Below, one piece after another: positions 37,266-46,217 of a DNA stretch of 64,000 bases (positions within the stretch are counted from its first letter, which is position 1; each line of letters starts with the position of its first letter). Both the position numbers and the translations under genes were made by a program. Origin of the DNA: Flavobacteriaceae bacterium (GTDB lineage: Bacteria > Bacteroidota > Bacteroidia > Flavobacteriales > Flavobacteriaceae); assembly GCA_028281065.1 (NCBI GenBank), contig JANQKN010000171.1, positions 26,618 through 90,617 of the forward strand, in the 5' to 3' direction. The notes below the pieces were generated by a model. The model saw nothing but the letters and a program-made list of their open reading frames with translations. It ran no database searches and was not told where the DNA came from.

Positions 37266-37880
37266 ATGATGACATTTACAGAACTTGCCAATCGTATATT
37301 TAAGGAAGTAATCGATACGTATCACATCGTAGACGATCCCTACCAACCTTTTACCAACGCCTATGATAAAGACAATGCACTTTTAGAGCATCTTTTATAC
37401 AGAAAATGTTGGATCGATACCGTACAATGGCACTACGAAGACATCATTAGGGACCCTAATATAGATCCAATTGCTGCACTGGATTTAAAGCGGAAAATCG
37501 ATGCTTCCAATCAGGACAGGACCGATATGGTAGAGTATATAGACAGTTATTTCTTGGATAAGTATGGGGATGTAACCGTTCAGGAAAATGCAACCATCAA
37601 TACTGAAAGCCCTGCTTGGGGTGTGGATCGACTTTCCATTTTGGCACTAAAGGTATACCACATGAACGAAGAGGCCACACGCGAAGATGCTTCCGATGAC
37701 CATCGTGCTGCTTGCCAGAAGAAATTGGATGTATTGTTGGAGCAACGCGTTGACTTAAGTACGGCCATCCAACAACTGTTGGACGATATCGCCCACGGAA
37801 GAAAATACATGAAGGTGTACAAGCAGATGAAAATGTACAATGACGACGAACTGAATCCGGTATTGAGAGGCCAAAAGTAA
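37266..37880 (+). CDS. DUF4254 family protein
   Basis: A 204-residue, helical, acidic, soluble protein. The segments NALLEHLLYRKCWIDTVQWH and RPIVDRLSILALKVYH-like VDRLSILALKVYHM correspond to DUF4254, whose members often neighbour a family 9 glycosyltransferase, as here. The function is unknown. Two methionines at the start make either ATG possible. Confidence 0.82.
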   Translation: MMTFTELANRIFKEVIDTYHIVDDPYQPFTNAYDKDNALLEHLLYRKCWIDTVQWHYEDIIRDPNIDPIAALDLKRKIDASNQDRTDMVEYIDSYFLDKYGDVTVQENATINTESPAWGVDRLSILALKVYHMNEEATREDASDDHRAACQKKLDVLLEQRVDLSTAIQQLLDDIAHGRKYMKVYKQMKMYNDDELNPVLRGQK

Positions 37881-37891
37881 AACTCAAAAAA

Positions 37892-38257
37892 GTGGTCGGC
37901 CAGAAGAGGGTGTTTTACAGATACTTTGGGATTGCTGTTATCATAAATGTAATCCTTCCAGTCATCCTTTCCTTGGCTATTATTGGGGATAGGAAAGGTG
38001 AAATACAACTGCTGTATATTGGAGCAGGAGCTTGGGCGCTAATTCATTTATTCCTGTATTCAATCTATTTTGCAATACCGTTTTTTAAAAAAGATTGGGA
38101 AAAGTATGCAGGAATAGCCCTTCCTTCAATAATTAGTATTTGGATACTTTTTAATGCCATTGAAATAGAAGTTTTAGTGTTTGCTGGAATTAATATATTA
38201 CTAGTGCTATCTTTTATGATTCATTTCAATAAAAGTAGCCTCAAAACCAGAAGCTAA
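37892..38257 (+). CDS. Small four-helix membrane protein of unknown function
   Basis: A 121-residue protein with four predicted membrane helices and basic ends; no recognised family. The start is uncertain: GTG at 37892 or GTG at 37910. It sits between DUF4254 and the family 9 glycosyltransferase, genes that are often adjacent elsewhere, and it looks more AT-rich than its neighbours, so it may be an insertion. Confidence 0.55.
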   Translation: MVGQKRVFYRYFGIAVIINVILPVILSLAIIGDRKGEIQLLYIGAGAWALIHLFLYSIYFAIPFFKKDWEKYAGIALPSIISIWILFNAIEIEVLVFAGINILLVLSFMIHFNKSSLKTRS

Positions 38258-38261
38258 CCCC

Positions 38262-39296
38262 TTGAAAACGCCCAAGCACATATTAGTTGTTCGTCTCTCA
38301 GCCCTTGGGGATGTCGCCATGACCGTTCCAGTACTTCGCGTACTAACAACTACCTATCCAGAACTAAAGGTAACGGTACTTTCCAGGAAACAATTTAAAC
38401 CCCTATTCGCAGATTTGGAGAATGTGCACTTCATGACTGCTGAAGTAAAAGGAAGACACAAGGGAGTTTTGGGTTTATGGCGATTGGCTAGGCAAGCAAA
38501 GGCCTTGGGAATCGACCATATTGCCGATTTGCACAATGTAATCCGTTCCAAAATTGTAACGCGCCTACTGTCTTTTCACGGAATCCGTTCAGCGACGATA
38601 GATAAGGGAAGAAAGGACAAAAAAAAGCTAACAAATGCAGAGGGGATGGGTTTGGTAAAACTGAAATCGACCCACCAACGTTATGCTGATGTTTTCTCAA
38701 GATTGAACCTCTCTTTAGACCTTTCATCTCATCAATTTCCAGCTCGACAAAAACTAACCCCGAGGTTGTTAACGATTATGGGGAATGAACCCAAAAAATG
38801 TATTGGAATTGCCCCTTTTGCAGCGTACCAAAGCAAAATGTACCCATTGGAACAAATGGCAGAAGTGCTGAAAGAGTTGGATGCTTCTGGAAAATTCCAG
38901 ATACTGCTTTTTGGAGGAGGATCCCAAGAGGAAAAGCAGTTGAAGGAAATGGCTTCGCAATACACTTCGGTAACCAATGTAGCAGGCACATTAACTTTTG
39001 AAGAAGAGCTGGCATTGATCTCCAATCTGGATCTTATGGTATCCATGGACAGTGCCAATGGGCACCTAGCTACACTTTTTGGAATTCCTGTGGTGACGTT
39101 ATGGGGCGTGACCCATCCCTATGCAGGATTTGTCCCTTTCGGACAACCGGACGACCATCAATTAATGGCAGATAGGAATCAATATCCACTTATACCTACT
39201 TCTATTTATGGGAATAAATTTCCAGAGGGGTATGAAGACGCCATGAAGAGCATTTCACCCAATACAATTGTGGAGAAAATCCTTCAGTTACTCTAA
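38262..39296 (+). CDS. Glycosyltransferase family 9 (heptosyltransferase-like)
   Basis: The 344-residue protein begins with HILVVRLSALGDVAMTVPVL, the GT9 signature, and has the C-terminal nucleotide-sugar loop SMDSANGHLATLFGIPVVTLWG. Such enzymes add heptose or a related sugar to the lipopolysaccharide core. It starts at TTG 38262, four bases after the preceding stop. It converges on the reductase gene with only six bases between the ends. Confidence 0.9.
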   Translation: MKTPKHILVVRLSALGDVAMTVPVLRVLTTTYPELKVTVLSRKQFKPLFADLENVHFMTAEVKGRHKGVLGLWRLARQAKALGIDHIADLHNVIRSKIVTRLLSFHGIRSATIDKGRKDKKKLTNAEGMGLVKLKSTHQRYADVFSRLNLSLDLSSHQFPARQKLTPRLLTIMGNEPKKCIGIAPFAAYQSKMYPLEQMAEVLKELDASGKFQILLFGGGSQEEKQLKEMASQYTSVTNVAGTLTFEEELALISNLDLMVSMDSANGHLATLFGIPVVTLWGVTHPYAGFVPFGQPDDHQLMADRNQYPLIPTSIYGNKFPEGYEDAMKSISPNTIVEKILQLL

Positions 39297-39302
39297 GCTT
39301 TT

Positions 39303-40352
39303 TTATACATCGTCATAATCCACCACCAAAGTAGGCGTGGTTGGGTGCGATTGGCAGGTAAGGATAAGCCCTTCTTCCAATTCGGAATCGGTTAGGATCT
39401 GGTTTTTGCGCATTTCTACTTTTCCTTCCTTTACCCGTGCAATGCACGAACTGCAAATCCCACCTTGACAGGAATAGGGAGGATCCAAGTCGTGATCCAA
39501 AGCAGCATCCAAAACACTTTTATCCTGTGGCATGGTAAAGGTTTCGGTTTCATCGTCAACAATTACGGTGATTTGTGTATTGCCATCGTGAGATTCGGTA
39601 AGCTCGCCTTTGTCTGAAGAAGTAAACAACTCGAACAAAATGTCTTCTTTGGCCACCCCTCGACCCTGGAGGGTTTCCGAAACCGTTTCTATCATGGCTT
39701 CAGGACCACAGAGGTAGAATCGATTGAACGTATAATCCTGAAACTTATTCTTCAATAAATAATTAACTACAGAGCGGTCTATCCTTCCGCGAAGTGCATT
39801 TTGCTCTTCACTCTGGCTGAAGATATATTCTACAGAAAAGCGATCGGGATATTGCGCCTTCAACGACTCCAAAGTTTCGAAAAACATGGTTTCCGTTTTG
39901 CTTTTGTTTCCATAAACCAAAGAGAAACGACTTTGGGAACCACGCTGTAATACATCTTTAATAATGGAGAGTACCGGGGTAATCCCGCTACCCGCCACAA
40001 AAGCAGCGTAGTGTTTGTTTTCCTCAGGCTGTGGTTCGTATACAAAATGTCCCTCGGGGGGCATTACTTCCAAACGATCGCCTTCTTTAAGAACATCATT
40101 GGCATATACCGAAAAGGTTCCGCCATCTACTTTTTTTACACCCACGGACCATGTTCCACTGGTAGGGCTGCTGCAAAGGGAGTAGGCCCTACGAACTTCC
40201 TTACCATTTACCGTTGCTTTAAGGGTGATATATTGCCCAGCTTTAAATGTAAATGTGTCGGTTAGTTGCGAAGGTATTTCGAAGGAAATACAAACAGCGT
40301 TGGGGGTTTCTTTTTTGAGTTCTGAAATGGTTAGCAAATGGAATTCGCTCAT
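39303..40352 (-). CDS. PaaE-type ferredoxin-NAD(P)H reductase with C-terminal 2Fe-2S domain
   Basis: A 349-residue electron-transfer protein with three domains: FAD binding with RRAYSLCSSP, NAD(P) binding with GSGITPVLSIIKDVL and YLCGPEAMI, and a plant-type ferredoxin domain with the cluster ligands in SCQGGICSSC plus a later LTCQS. This is the layout of the reductase of phenylacetyl-CoA oxygenase and of hydroxylase reductases, but no paa genes are near, so the partner is unknown. The ATG at 40352 is preferred over one six codons upstream that would overlap the promoter box. Confidence 0.92.
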   Translation of the reverse strand: MSEFHLLTISELKKETPNAVCISFEIPSQLTDTFTFKAGQYITLKATVNGKEVRRAYSLCSSPTSGTWSVGVKKVDGGTFSVYANDVLKEGDRLEVMPPEGHFVYEPQPEENKHYAAFVAGSGITPVLSIIKDVLQRGSQSRFSLVYGNKSKTETMFFETLESLKAQYPDRFSVEYIFSQSEEQNALRGRIDRSVVNYLLKNKFQDYTFNRFYLCGPEAMIETVSETLQGRGVAKEDILFELFTSSDKGELTESHDGNTQITVIVDDETETFTMPQDKSVLDAALDHDLDPPYSCQGGICSSCIARVKEGKVEMRKNQILTDSELEEGLILTCQSHPTTPTLVVDYDDV

Positions 40353-40367
40353 AGCAAAAAATTTTGG

Positions 40368-40375
40368 CAAAAGTA
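40368..40375 (-). promoter_or_regulatory. -7 promoter box for the reductase gene
   Basis: TACTTTTG on the minus strand matches TAnnTTTG and ends 15 bases before the ATG at 40352. Confidence 0.5.
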
Positions 40376-40450
40376 CGAAGGAAATTTTGTCCGAAAAGCT
40401 TTCAAAATAGCAAACTGAGGCAAATTTTGATCAAATTCCGCAGACATGTC

Positions 40451-40480
40451 AAAAAGAAACGTATTTTTACGTTTCCTTTT
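40451..40480. repeat. Inverted repeat in the reductase-sprE intergenic region
   Basis: Arms AAAAAGAAACGTA and TACGTTTCCTTTT pair over 13 positions with one mismatch around a TTTT loop. The genes on both sides point away from it, so a terminator role is unlikely. It may be an operator or part of the sprE leader; no exact TAnnTTTG box is visible for sprE. Confidence 0.5.
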
Positions 40481-40539
40481 GTCGATTTTACATACTAAAA
40501 ACAAAGGATTTAAGTTACAGTATCATAGAATTTAAAAGA

Positions 40540-43122
40540 ATGTTGAAGTACGCGAAAAAAATTACGATACTTTTTGTTACGATTACACTGCTCGTCTCTT
40601 GTTCGAGAAAGAAAAATACGTTCCTTTCCAGAAATTATCATGCGGTCACTGCCGAGTACAATGCTTTGTACAATGGAGGGGTTGCTTTTGATCAGGGGAA
40701 AGAGGAGTTGGCCCGGACCTATCGGGACAATTTCTGGGAGATACTTCCCGTGGAGCGCATCGAGATAAAGAAAAAGGCCACCAAGCCTGGTGAAAAAACC
40801 AATACGGATTCCAAATTTGGCCGCTCCGAAGAAAAAGCAGCCAAGGCCATTCAGAAACACTCCATTTACATAGACGGGAAAGAACACAACCCACAAATTG
40901 ACGAAGCTTATATGCTTTTGGGTAAGTCCCGGTATTACGACGAGCGATTTGTGGCATCCCAAGATGCCTTCAATTTTATTCTGAACCGTTACCCTACCAG
41001 TAACAGCATTAACAAAGCCAAAATGTGGAAGGCCAAAACCAACATACGCCTAAACAACGAAGAAGGTGCTTTGGAAGAGTTGGCCCAGCTATTGGAGGAA
41101 GATGGATTGAGTGATGAAGATGCAGCAGATGCTTCTGCCATCATGGCCCAAGCCTATGTAAATTTGGATTCTATCGAGGAAGCGCTTCCCCATATTAAAT
41201 TAGCTTCTGAATTTGTTAAGGACAATGAACTAAAAGGTCGTTACTCATTCATTAAGGGACAGATTTACGATCACTTGGAGCAAAAGGACAGTGCCAACAT
41301 GGCGTATGATGAGGTGATCGAGCTTAATCGTAAATCCCCAAGGATCTACATGATCCAGGCCTACATTAAAAAAGGACGTAATTTCGATTACGAAAAAGGG
41401 GATCGTATTGCTTTTCTAGAATTGCTTCAGGATTTGGAGAAAGACCGTGAAAACCGTCCTTTCAAGGATATTATCTACAATGCGATGGGAGAATACTATC
41501 GCAACACACAGAATATTGATACTGCTGTAATCTACTACAACGAGTCGATTAAAAATTACAACAACGACCGTGTTCTGCAATCTGTTAATTACTCCACCTT
41601 GGCAGAAATTAGTTTCGATCGTGCCGAATACCAAAGAGCAGGGGCTTACTACGATAGTACCCTGACCTTTTTGGAGCCCAAGACAAGACCGTGGAGAAGA
41701 TTTAAGAAGAAGCGCGAAAATCTGGACGACGTAATTAAGTACGAACTCATCGCTTCCCGAAACGATTCCATTTTGCGAATTGCCAACATGAGTGAAGCCG
41801 AGCAAGTGGCTTTCTTTACCGAGTATACGACTAAACTGAAGGAAAAGGCCATTGCCGATTCCATTGCCCAAGCAGAGGTAGACGAGCGTATTGCCAACAA
41901 TGAGTTTTTTAAGAAGAGCACCTCCTTGGGTGGCGATAATAAAGATGGCGGTGGCGGTAAATTCTATTTCTATAACAGCACAACGGTGGCTTATGGAAAA
42001 GGGGAATTCCGCAAGATATGGGGCGACAGAAAACTGGAAGACGAGTGGCGACTTTCTTCCCGTAAGAGAGGTTCGCTTCAAGGAAAAGAGGAATTGGCAG
42101 CTTCCGAGCCCATATCCGAGAACGAACGCTTTAAGCCCGAAACCTATTTGGAAAAGATCCCGAAGGATCCTAAAGTGATCGATAGCCTTACGGGTGACCG
42201 TAATTTTGCGTACTACCAACTGGGACTTATTTATAAAGAAAAATTCAGGGAATACGACTTGGCTTCCAATAGACTGGAAACCTTGTTGGGATATAGCCCC
42301 GAAGAGCGATTGGTACTTCCTTCCAAGTACAATCTCTTCAAGATATACGAATTGACAGAGAACACGGCCATGGCCGACAAATGGAAGAACGACATTCTTA
42401 CCAACCATCCCGATTCGCGCTATGCAGAGATATTGAGAAACCCCAATGTACAATTGGCTACAGACGAATCCAGTCCCGAATTTAAGTACAAAGCATTGTA
42501 CAAAGAGTTTGAAAAAGGCAGGTACCAGTATGTGCTGGACACAGCCGATGAATACATTACCATTTATACAGGGAATGGCATTGTCCCTAAGTTGGAAATG
42601 CTAAAAGCAACCACATTGGGAAGAAAAGAAGGTTTCGAAGCCTATAAGAAAGCACTTAATTTCATTGCGCTTAACTATCCCCAATCACCCGAAGGGAAAC
42701 AAGCACAAGAAATATACGCCACCGTACTTCCCAAGTTGGCACCCAAAACCTTCAACCCACCTAAGGAAGGTGACAAATGGAAGGTGGTATACCGCTTTAG
42801 CCCTTCTGAAAGGGAACAGGCCGATGAGCTTCAGGCTAAGTTGGATGAGGCCATTAAGGAATACAACTATTTCGATATGTCTACGTCCATAGACTACTAC
42901 GACCCCGATACCCTATTGGTAATTATCCACGGACTGAACACCAAAATGGGAGGTAGAGGCTTTGCAGAAGTCCTACGAGAAAAGAAAGAATACAGAATAG
43001 AGCATCCTCACTTCGAGATTTCATCCCCTCACTATAAGATTGTGCAGATTCACAAGAATTTGGATGAGTACCTTAGCAGTACTGTCGATGTGCAAGAGGA
43101 AAACAGTAATCCCCAAAAATAG
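40540..43122 (+). CDS. sprE: Gliding motility / type IX secretion lipoprotein SprE (PorW-like)
   Basis: An 860-residue lipoprotein with lipobox LLVSC (C21). The N-terminal NYHAVTAEYNALYNGGVAF segment and the following TPR-like helices match SprE of gliding flavobacteria, known as PorW in Porphyromonas, which is needed for type IX secretion and gliding. It should sit in the outer membrane or periplasm as a scaffold. TPR repeats extend over much of the protein, with a Gly-rich spot near 466-473. The bactofilin gene follows five bases later. The surrounding order sprE-bactofilin-atpZ fits flavobacterial genomes. Confidence 0.9.
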   Translation: MLKYAKKITILFVTITLLVSCSRKKNTFLSRNYHAVTAEYNALYNGGVAFDQGKEELARTYRDNFWEILPVERIEIKKKATKPGEKTNTDSKFGRSEEKAAKAIQKHSIYIDGKEHNPQIDEAYMLLGKSRYYDERFVASQDAFNFILNRYPTSNSINKAKMWKAKTNIRLNNEEGALEELAQLLEEDGLSDEDAADASAIMAQAYVNLDSIEEALPHIKLASEFVKDNELKGRYSFIKGQIYDHLEQKDSANMAYDEVIELNRKSPRIYMIQAYIKKGRNFDYEKGDRIAFLELLQDLEKDRENRPFKDIIYNAMGEYYRNTQNIDTAVIYYNESIKNYNNDRVLQSVNYSTLAEISFDRAEYQRAGAYYDSTLTFLEPKTRPWRRFKKKRENLDDVIKYELIASRNDSILRIANMSEAEQVAFFTEYTTKLKEKAIADSIAQAEVDERIANNEFFKKSTSLGGDNKDGGGGKFYFYNSTTVAYGKGEFRKIWGDRKLEDEWRLSSRKRGSLQGKEELAASEPISENERFKPETYLEKIPKDPKVIDSLTGDRNFAYYQLGLIYKEKFREYDLASNRLETLLGYSPEERLVLPSKYNLFKIYELTENTAMADKWKNDILTNHPDSRYAEILRNPNVQLATDESSPEFKYKALYKEFEKGRYQYVLDTADEYITIYTGNGIVPKLEMLKATTLGRKEGFEAYKKALNFIALNYPQSPEGKQAQEIYATVLPKLAPKTFNPPKEGDKWKVVYRFSPSEREQADELQAKLDEAIKEYNYFDMSTSIDYYDPDTLLVIIHGLNTKMGGRGFAEVLREKKEYRIEHPHFEISSPHYKIVQIHKNLDEYLSSTVDVQEENSNPQK

Positions 43123-43127
43123 CTACT

Positions 43128-43568
43128 ATGTTTTCAGACAAAAAAGACAGAAAAATTATGGAACCATCAGCAAGTCAAAACAGAATTAACGAAGGAACAA
43201 AATTCACGGGAGATATAGTCTCTGATGGATTTTTTAGAATAGACGGAACCATAGAAGGAACCATTAGCAAACCATCCAAGGTGGTATTGGGAAAGTCGGG
43301 CGTTATAAAAGGAAAGCTAACGTGCGAAAATGCTGATATAGAAGGCAGGTTCGAAGGCAATTTGGATGTTACTGGAACCCTTACCTTAAAATCCACTGCG
43401 CATATAGAAGGGGAAGTCATCGTTGGTAAATTGGCTGTAGAGCCTGGCGCTACGTTTAATGCTTCTTGTAGCATGCAGGGCTCCAAAAAAGCACCTTCTA
43501 CCGAAAAGCCCAGCCCGTATGACCGTCAACAGCGGTTGAAAAAAGCCTCTTCCGAGCAAGCAAATTAA
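43128..43568 (+). CDS. Bactofilin (polymer-forming cytoskeletal protein)
   Basis: A 146-residue protein whose centre (about residues 20-115) is a beta-helix of short glycine- and valine-rich repeats such as GFFRIDGTIEGTI and EGEVIVGKLAVEPGA, typical of bactofilins. The C-terminal tail is basic and proline/serine-rich. It lacks membrane segments. It probably polymerises at the membrane and may organise the envelope or the motility machinery encoded by its neighbour. Confidence 0.9.
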   Translation: MFSDKKDRKIMEPSASQNRINEGTKFTGDIVSDGFFRIDGTIEGTISKPSKVVLGKSGVIKGKLTCENADIEGRFEGNLDVTGTLTLKSTAHIEGEVIVGKLAVEPGATFNASCSMQGSKKAPSTEKPSPYDRQQRLKKASSEQAN

Positions 43569-43577
43569 ACTTCATCT

Positions 43578-43796
43578 ATGCCCAACCGAAAGAACAACGG
43601 AATTAAGCGTTGGGCTGTATTAACTGCTATTGCCCTGGAAATGGGCGTTATAATTTATGCTTTTGTGCAATTAGGGAAATGGTTGGATTCTCAATACAAC
43701 CCAGAGGGGCGATTGTTTATTATTCTCTGCACCCTTGCCGGAATAGGGATTTCATTATTTCTTGTCGTAAAGCAGACGAATAAATTGAATTCCTAA
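43578..43796 (+). CDS. AtpZ/AtpI family protein
   Basis: A 72-residue protein with two transmembrane helices and the ALEMGVIIYAFVQLGKWLD segment of the ATP synthase gene 1 (AtpZ/AtpI) family, which is associated with ion supply or assembly of the F0 ring. It precedes the ATP synthase cluster and its stop overlaps the next start by one base. Confidence 0.85.
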   Translation: MPNRKNNGIKRWAVLTAIALEMGVIIYAFVQLGKWLDSQYNPEGRLFIILCTLAGIGISLFLVVKQTNKLNS

Positions 43797-44182
43797 TGAG
43801 AGGTAATTTAAAATTTCTTGCGATTCTTTTTGCTGTTTTGGCTTTTGCGTTTTCCATTCACTTATTAGCATTGGATGCTATGGCGAAATCACTTTGGGAC
43901 CATAAAATTGTCTTAGCTTATGTAATAAATTTTGTCTTGGCAGCGATCATTTTGTTCTTGGTATTGTACAATTTGAAACCACAATCTGCACAGGCAGGCT
44001 TTATTTTTTTTGGAGGAAGCCTTCTAAAATTCTTGGTATTTTTCTTGGTATTTCAACCATCCTATAAGGCAGACGGTGAGATGCAAACCATTGAATTTGT
44101 TACGTTCTTCGTGCCCTATGCAATCTGTTTGGTACTGGAAGTTTTCTATCTTTCCAAAGTACTTAATAATCAGTCTTCTTAG
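43796..44182 (+). CDS. DUF6168-like membrane protein
   Basis: A 128-residue protein with four hydrophobic helices. I believe it is DUF6168, a flavobacterial family found between atpZ and atpB; its position here supports that. It may correspond functionally to the second AtpI-like subunit, but this is only inferred from position. Confidence 0.72.
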   Translation: MRGNLKFLAILFAVLAFAFSIHLLALDAMAKSLWDHKIVLAYVINFVLAAIILFLVLYNLKPQSAQAGFIFFGGSLLKFLVFFLVFQPSYKADGEMQTIEFVTFFVPYAICLVLEVFYLSKVLNNQSS

Positions 44183-44185
44183 CTT

Positions 44186-44224
44186 ACTCTTTTTACTGTG
44201 AAAAAAGAGTTCAAAAACTTTTTT
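44186..44224 (+). terminator. Possible weak terminator before atpB
   Basis: Stem ACTCTTTTT/AAAAAGAGT with a seven-base loop, followed after a few bases by a T run. The stem is AT-rich, so termination is likely partial. Confidence 0.35.
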
Positions 44225-44242
44225 CTTTCTAAGGAATAACAG

Positions 44243-44250
44243 TATTTTTG
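44243..44250 (+). promoter_or_regulatory. -7 promoter box for the atpBEFHAG cluster
   Basis: TATTTTTG matches TAnnTTTG and ends 34 bases before the atpB ATG. It lies after the possible terminator, so atpB and the genes after it may be expressed independently of sprE and atpZ. Confidence 0.55.
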
Positions 44251-44284
44251 CACCGATTTTTAAGGACACTATTTACTGTTCGGT

Positions 44285-45403
44285 ATGCAAAGAAAAATAT
44301 TAGTTCGATTACTGCTCATTTTTATATTCATTGCCCCTCTTTCTGTTAGTGCTAAAGATGACACTGGCAATAAAGACAAAAAGACGGAAATTAAAGAGTA
44401 TATAGATCATCACCTTAAGGACTCTCACGACTTTAGTTTATATTCTTATACCGGAGATGATGGACAACACCATTATGTTGGTTTCTCATTGCCTGTAATC
44501 TTATGGTCGGATGGACTGCATGTTTTTGCATCTGGGAAATTCCATCATGGAGAAGAAGTGGTAGAATCTAATGGAAAGTACTTTAAACTTTACCATAGTA
44601 AGATTTATGAGACTGACGCAAGTGGAACCATAAATTATGATGAAGAGCATCATGCGACCAACGCTAAGCCTTTGGATCTTTCCATTACCAAAAGTGTTTT
44701 CATGATTATTATTACGGGTCTTCTAATGTTCTTTTTATTTAGGGGCTTGGCTAGAACTTATGGAAAAAACAACGGAATCCCTTCAGGTATTGGTAGATTC
44801 TTCGAGCCTATTGTTTTGTACATTCGGGATGATATTGCCCGTCCAAATATTGGAGAAAAGAAGTACAGAAAGTATATGCCGTTCTTGCTTACGGTTTTCT
44901 TTTTCATTTGGTTTTTGAACATTTTTGGATTAACCCCGCTTGGAGTGAATGTTACAGGTAATATTGCAATAACAACTGCTTTAGCACTTCTAACGTTTTT
45001 TATCACAAACTTCACAGGAACCAAAGATTACTGGAAACACATTTTCGATCCTTTAGGAGACAGTATGCCGTGGATCGCAAAAATACCTTTATATATAATC
45101 CTTATCCCAATCGAGGTGTTAGGGATATTCATTAAACCATTTTCATTGCTTATCCGTTTGTACGCTAACATGCAGGCGGGACATATTGTATTAATGAGTT
45201 TAATTGGACTAATGTTTATTTTCAAGAACTGGATCGGTAGTCCACTATCGTTCGGTTTGGCTTTTGCCATTTCATTGATTGAAATATTAGTGGCGTTATT
45301 ACAAGCATATATTTTCACAATGCTATCCGCATTGTATTTCGGTTTTGCTGCCGAAGACCATGACCATGCTGAAGCTCACGAAGGTGAAATCCAGCATTTA
45401 TAA
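44285..45403 (+). CDS. atpB: ATP synthase F0 subunit a
   Basis: Stator channel subunit of F-type ATP synthase. The 372-residue protein has an N-terminal signal-like segment (LLLIFIFIAPLSVSA) and a periplasmic extension of about 110 residues, as seen in Bacteroidota, before the membrane domain. The essential arginine lies in LLIRLYANMQAGH; the ALLQAYIFTMLSALY helix follows. The C-terminal tail is rich in histidine and acidic residues. Confidence 0.96.
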   Translation: MQRKILVRLLLIFIFIAPLSVSAKDDTGNKDKKTEIKEYIDHHLKDSHDFSLYSYTGDDGQHHYVGFSLPVILWSDGLHVFASGKFHHGEEVVESNGKYFKLYHSKIYETDASGTINYDEEHHATNAKPLDLSITKSVFMIIITGLLMFFLFRGLARTYGKNNGIPSGIGRFFEPIVLYIRDDIARPNIGEKKYRKYMPFLLTVFFFIWFLNIFGLTPLGVNVTGNIAITTALALLTFFITNFTGTKDYWKHIFDPLGDSMPWIAKIPLYIILIPIEVLGIFIKPFSLLIRLYANMQAGHIVLMSLIGLMFIFKNWIGSPLSFGLAFAISLIEILVALLQAYIFTMLSALYFGFAAEDHDHAEAHEGEIQHL

Positions 45404-45435
45404 AATAGAATGTTTAATTTTTAAATAGATATATT

Positions 45436-45630
45436 ATGACAATTCCAGCTATTGTAGGTGCAGGACTAGTAGTTATCGGTGTAGGTATCGGTATCGGACA
45501 AATTGGTGGTAAAGCGATGGAAGCTATCGCTCGTCAGCCAGAGTCTTACGGAAAAATCCAAACAGCGATGTTGATTGCTGCGGCACTTATTGAAGGTATT
45601 GGCTTTGCTGCATTGTTTGCAGTACAGTAA
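45436..45630 (+). CDS. atpE: ATP synthase F0 subunit c
   Basis: Proteolipid that forms the rotor ring. The 64 residues form two helices joined by the conserved loop IARQPE. The proton-carrying acid is E53 in ALIEGIG. A glutamine (Q22) stands in the first helix, but the Ser/Thr partners of sodium-type rings are absent next to E53, so proton coupling is more likely. A strong hairpin follows the gene. Confidence 0.96.
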   Translation: MTIPAIVGAGLVVIGVGIGIGQIGGKAMEAIARQPESYGKIQTAMLIAAALIEGIGFAALFAVQ

Positions 45631-45644
45631 TGATACGATTGATT

Positions 45645-45675
45645 CTTAGGCTGCAACGGTTGGTTGCAGCCTAAG
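45645..45675 (+). other. Strong hairpin between atpE and atpF
   Basis: Arms CTTAGGCTGCAAC and GTTGCAGCCTAAG pair perfectly over 13 bases around a GGTTG loop. No T run follows, so it is more likely an mRNA-stabilising or processing stem, possibly with partial attenuation, than a terminator. Confidence 0.75.
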
Positions 45676-45712
45676 TTAGATTAAACATTGAATTACACAT
45701 TATAATTAAGAT

Positions 45713-46210
45713 ATGGGATTACTCGACGAATTTTCATTAGGACTTTTTTTCTGGCAGACATTGTTGTTCTTGCTTTTGCTTTTCTTATTGAGAAAGTATG
45801 CATGGAAACCTATCCTTAACGCGGTAAACGATCGTGAGCAAGGAATTAAGGACGCCTTGGCTGCTGCCGAAAATGCTAAGAAGGAAATGGAAAACCTTCA
45901 GGCAGATAACGAAAAACTACTTAAGGAAGCTAGAGCAGAGCGAGATGCGATGCTTAAAGAAGCTCGTGAATTAAAGGCAAAAATGATCTCTGATGCCAAG
46001 GATGAGGCTAAAGCAGAAGGAGACAAAATGATTGCCAACGCACAAGCAGCCATCCAAAGTGAAAAGAAAGCTGCCTTAGCGGATATTAAAACCCAAGTGG
46101 CTTCCCTTTCTGTAGAAATTGCAGAAAAAGTAGTAAAAGAAGAACTATCCAACAAGGACAAGCAACTTAAGTTGGTTGAGACTATGTTGGGGGATGCCAC
46201 ACTAAACTAA
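45713..46210 (+). CDS. atpF: ATP synthase F0 subunit b
   Basis: Peripheral stalk subunit of 165 residues: one N-terminal transmembrane helix (FFWQTLLFLLLLFLL) followed by a long, charged, alanine-rich helical domain that dimerises and binds delta. The KPILNAVNDREQGIKDALAAAE segment is typical. Ends seven bases before atpH. Confidence 0.95.
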   Translation: MGLLDEFSLGLFFWQTLLFLLLLFLLRKYAWKPILNAVNDREQGIKDALAAAENAKKEMENLQADNEKLLKEARAERDAMLKEARELKAKMISDAKDEAKAEGDKMIANAQAAIQSEKKAALADIKTQVASLSVEIAEKVVKEELSNKDKQLKLVETMLGDATLN

Positions 46211-46217
46211 TAAGGCC

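Noticed and set aside
39303..40352. Phenylacetate degradation as the role of the PaaE-like reductase
   Set aside because: No other paa gene is in the window; the CapK/PaaK-like gene at 33281 is more likely connected with the polysaccharide locus.
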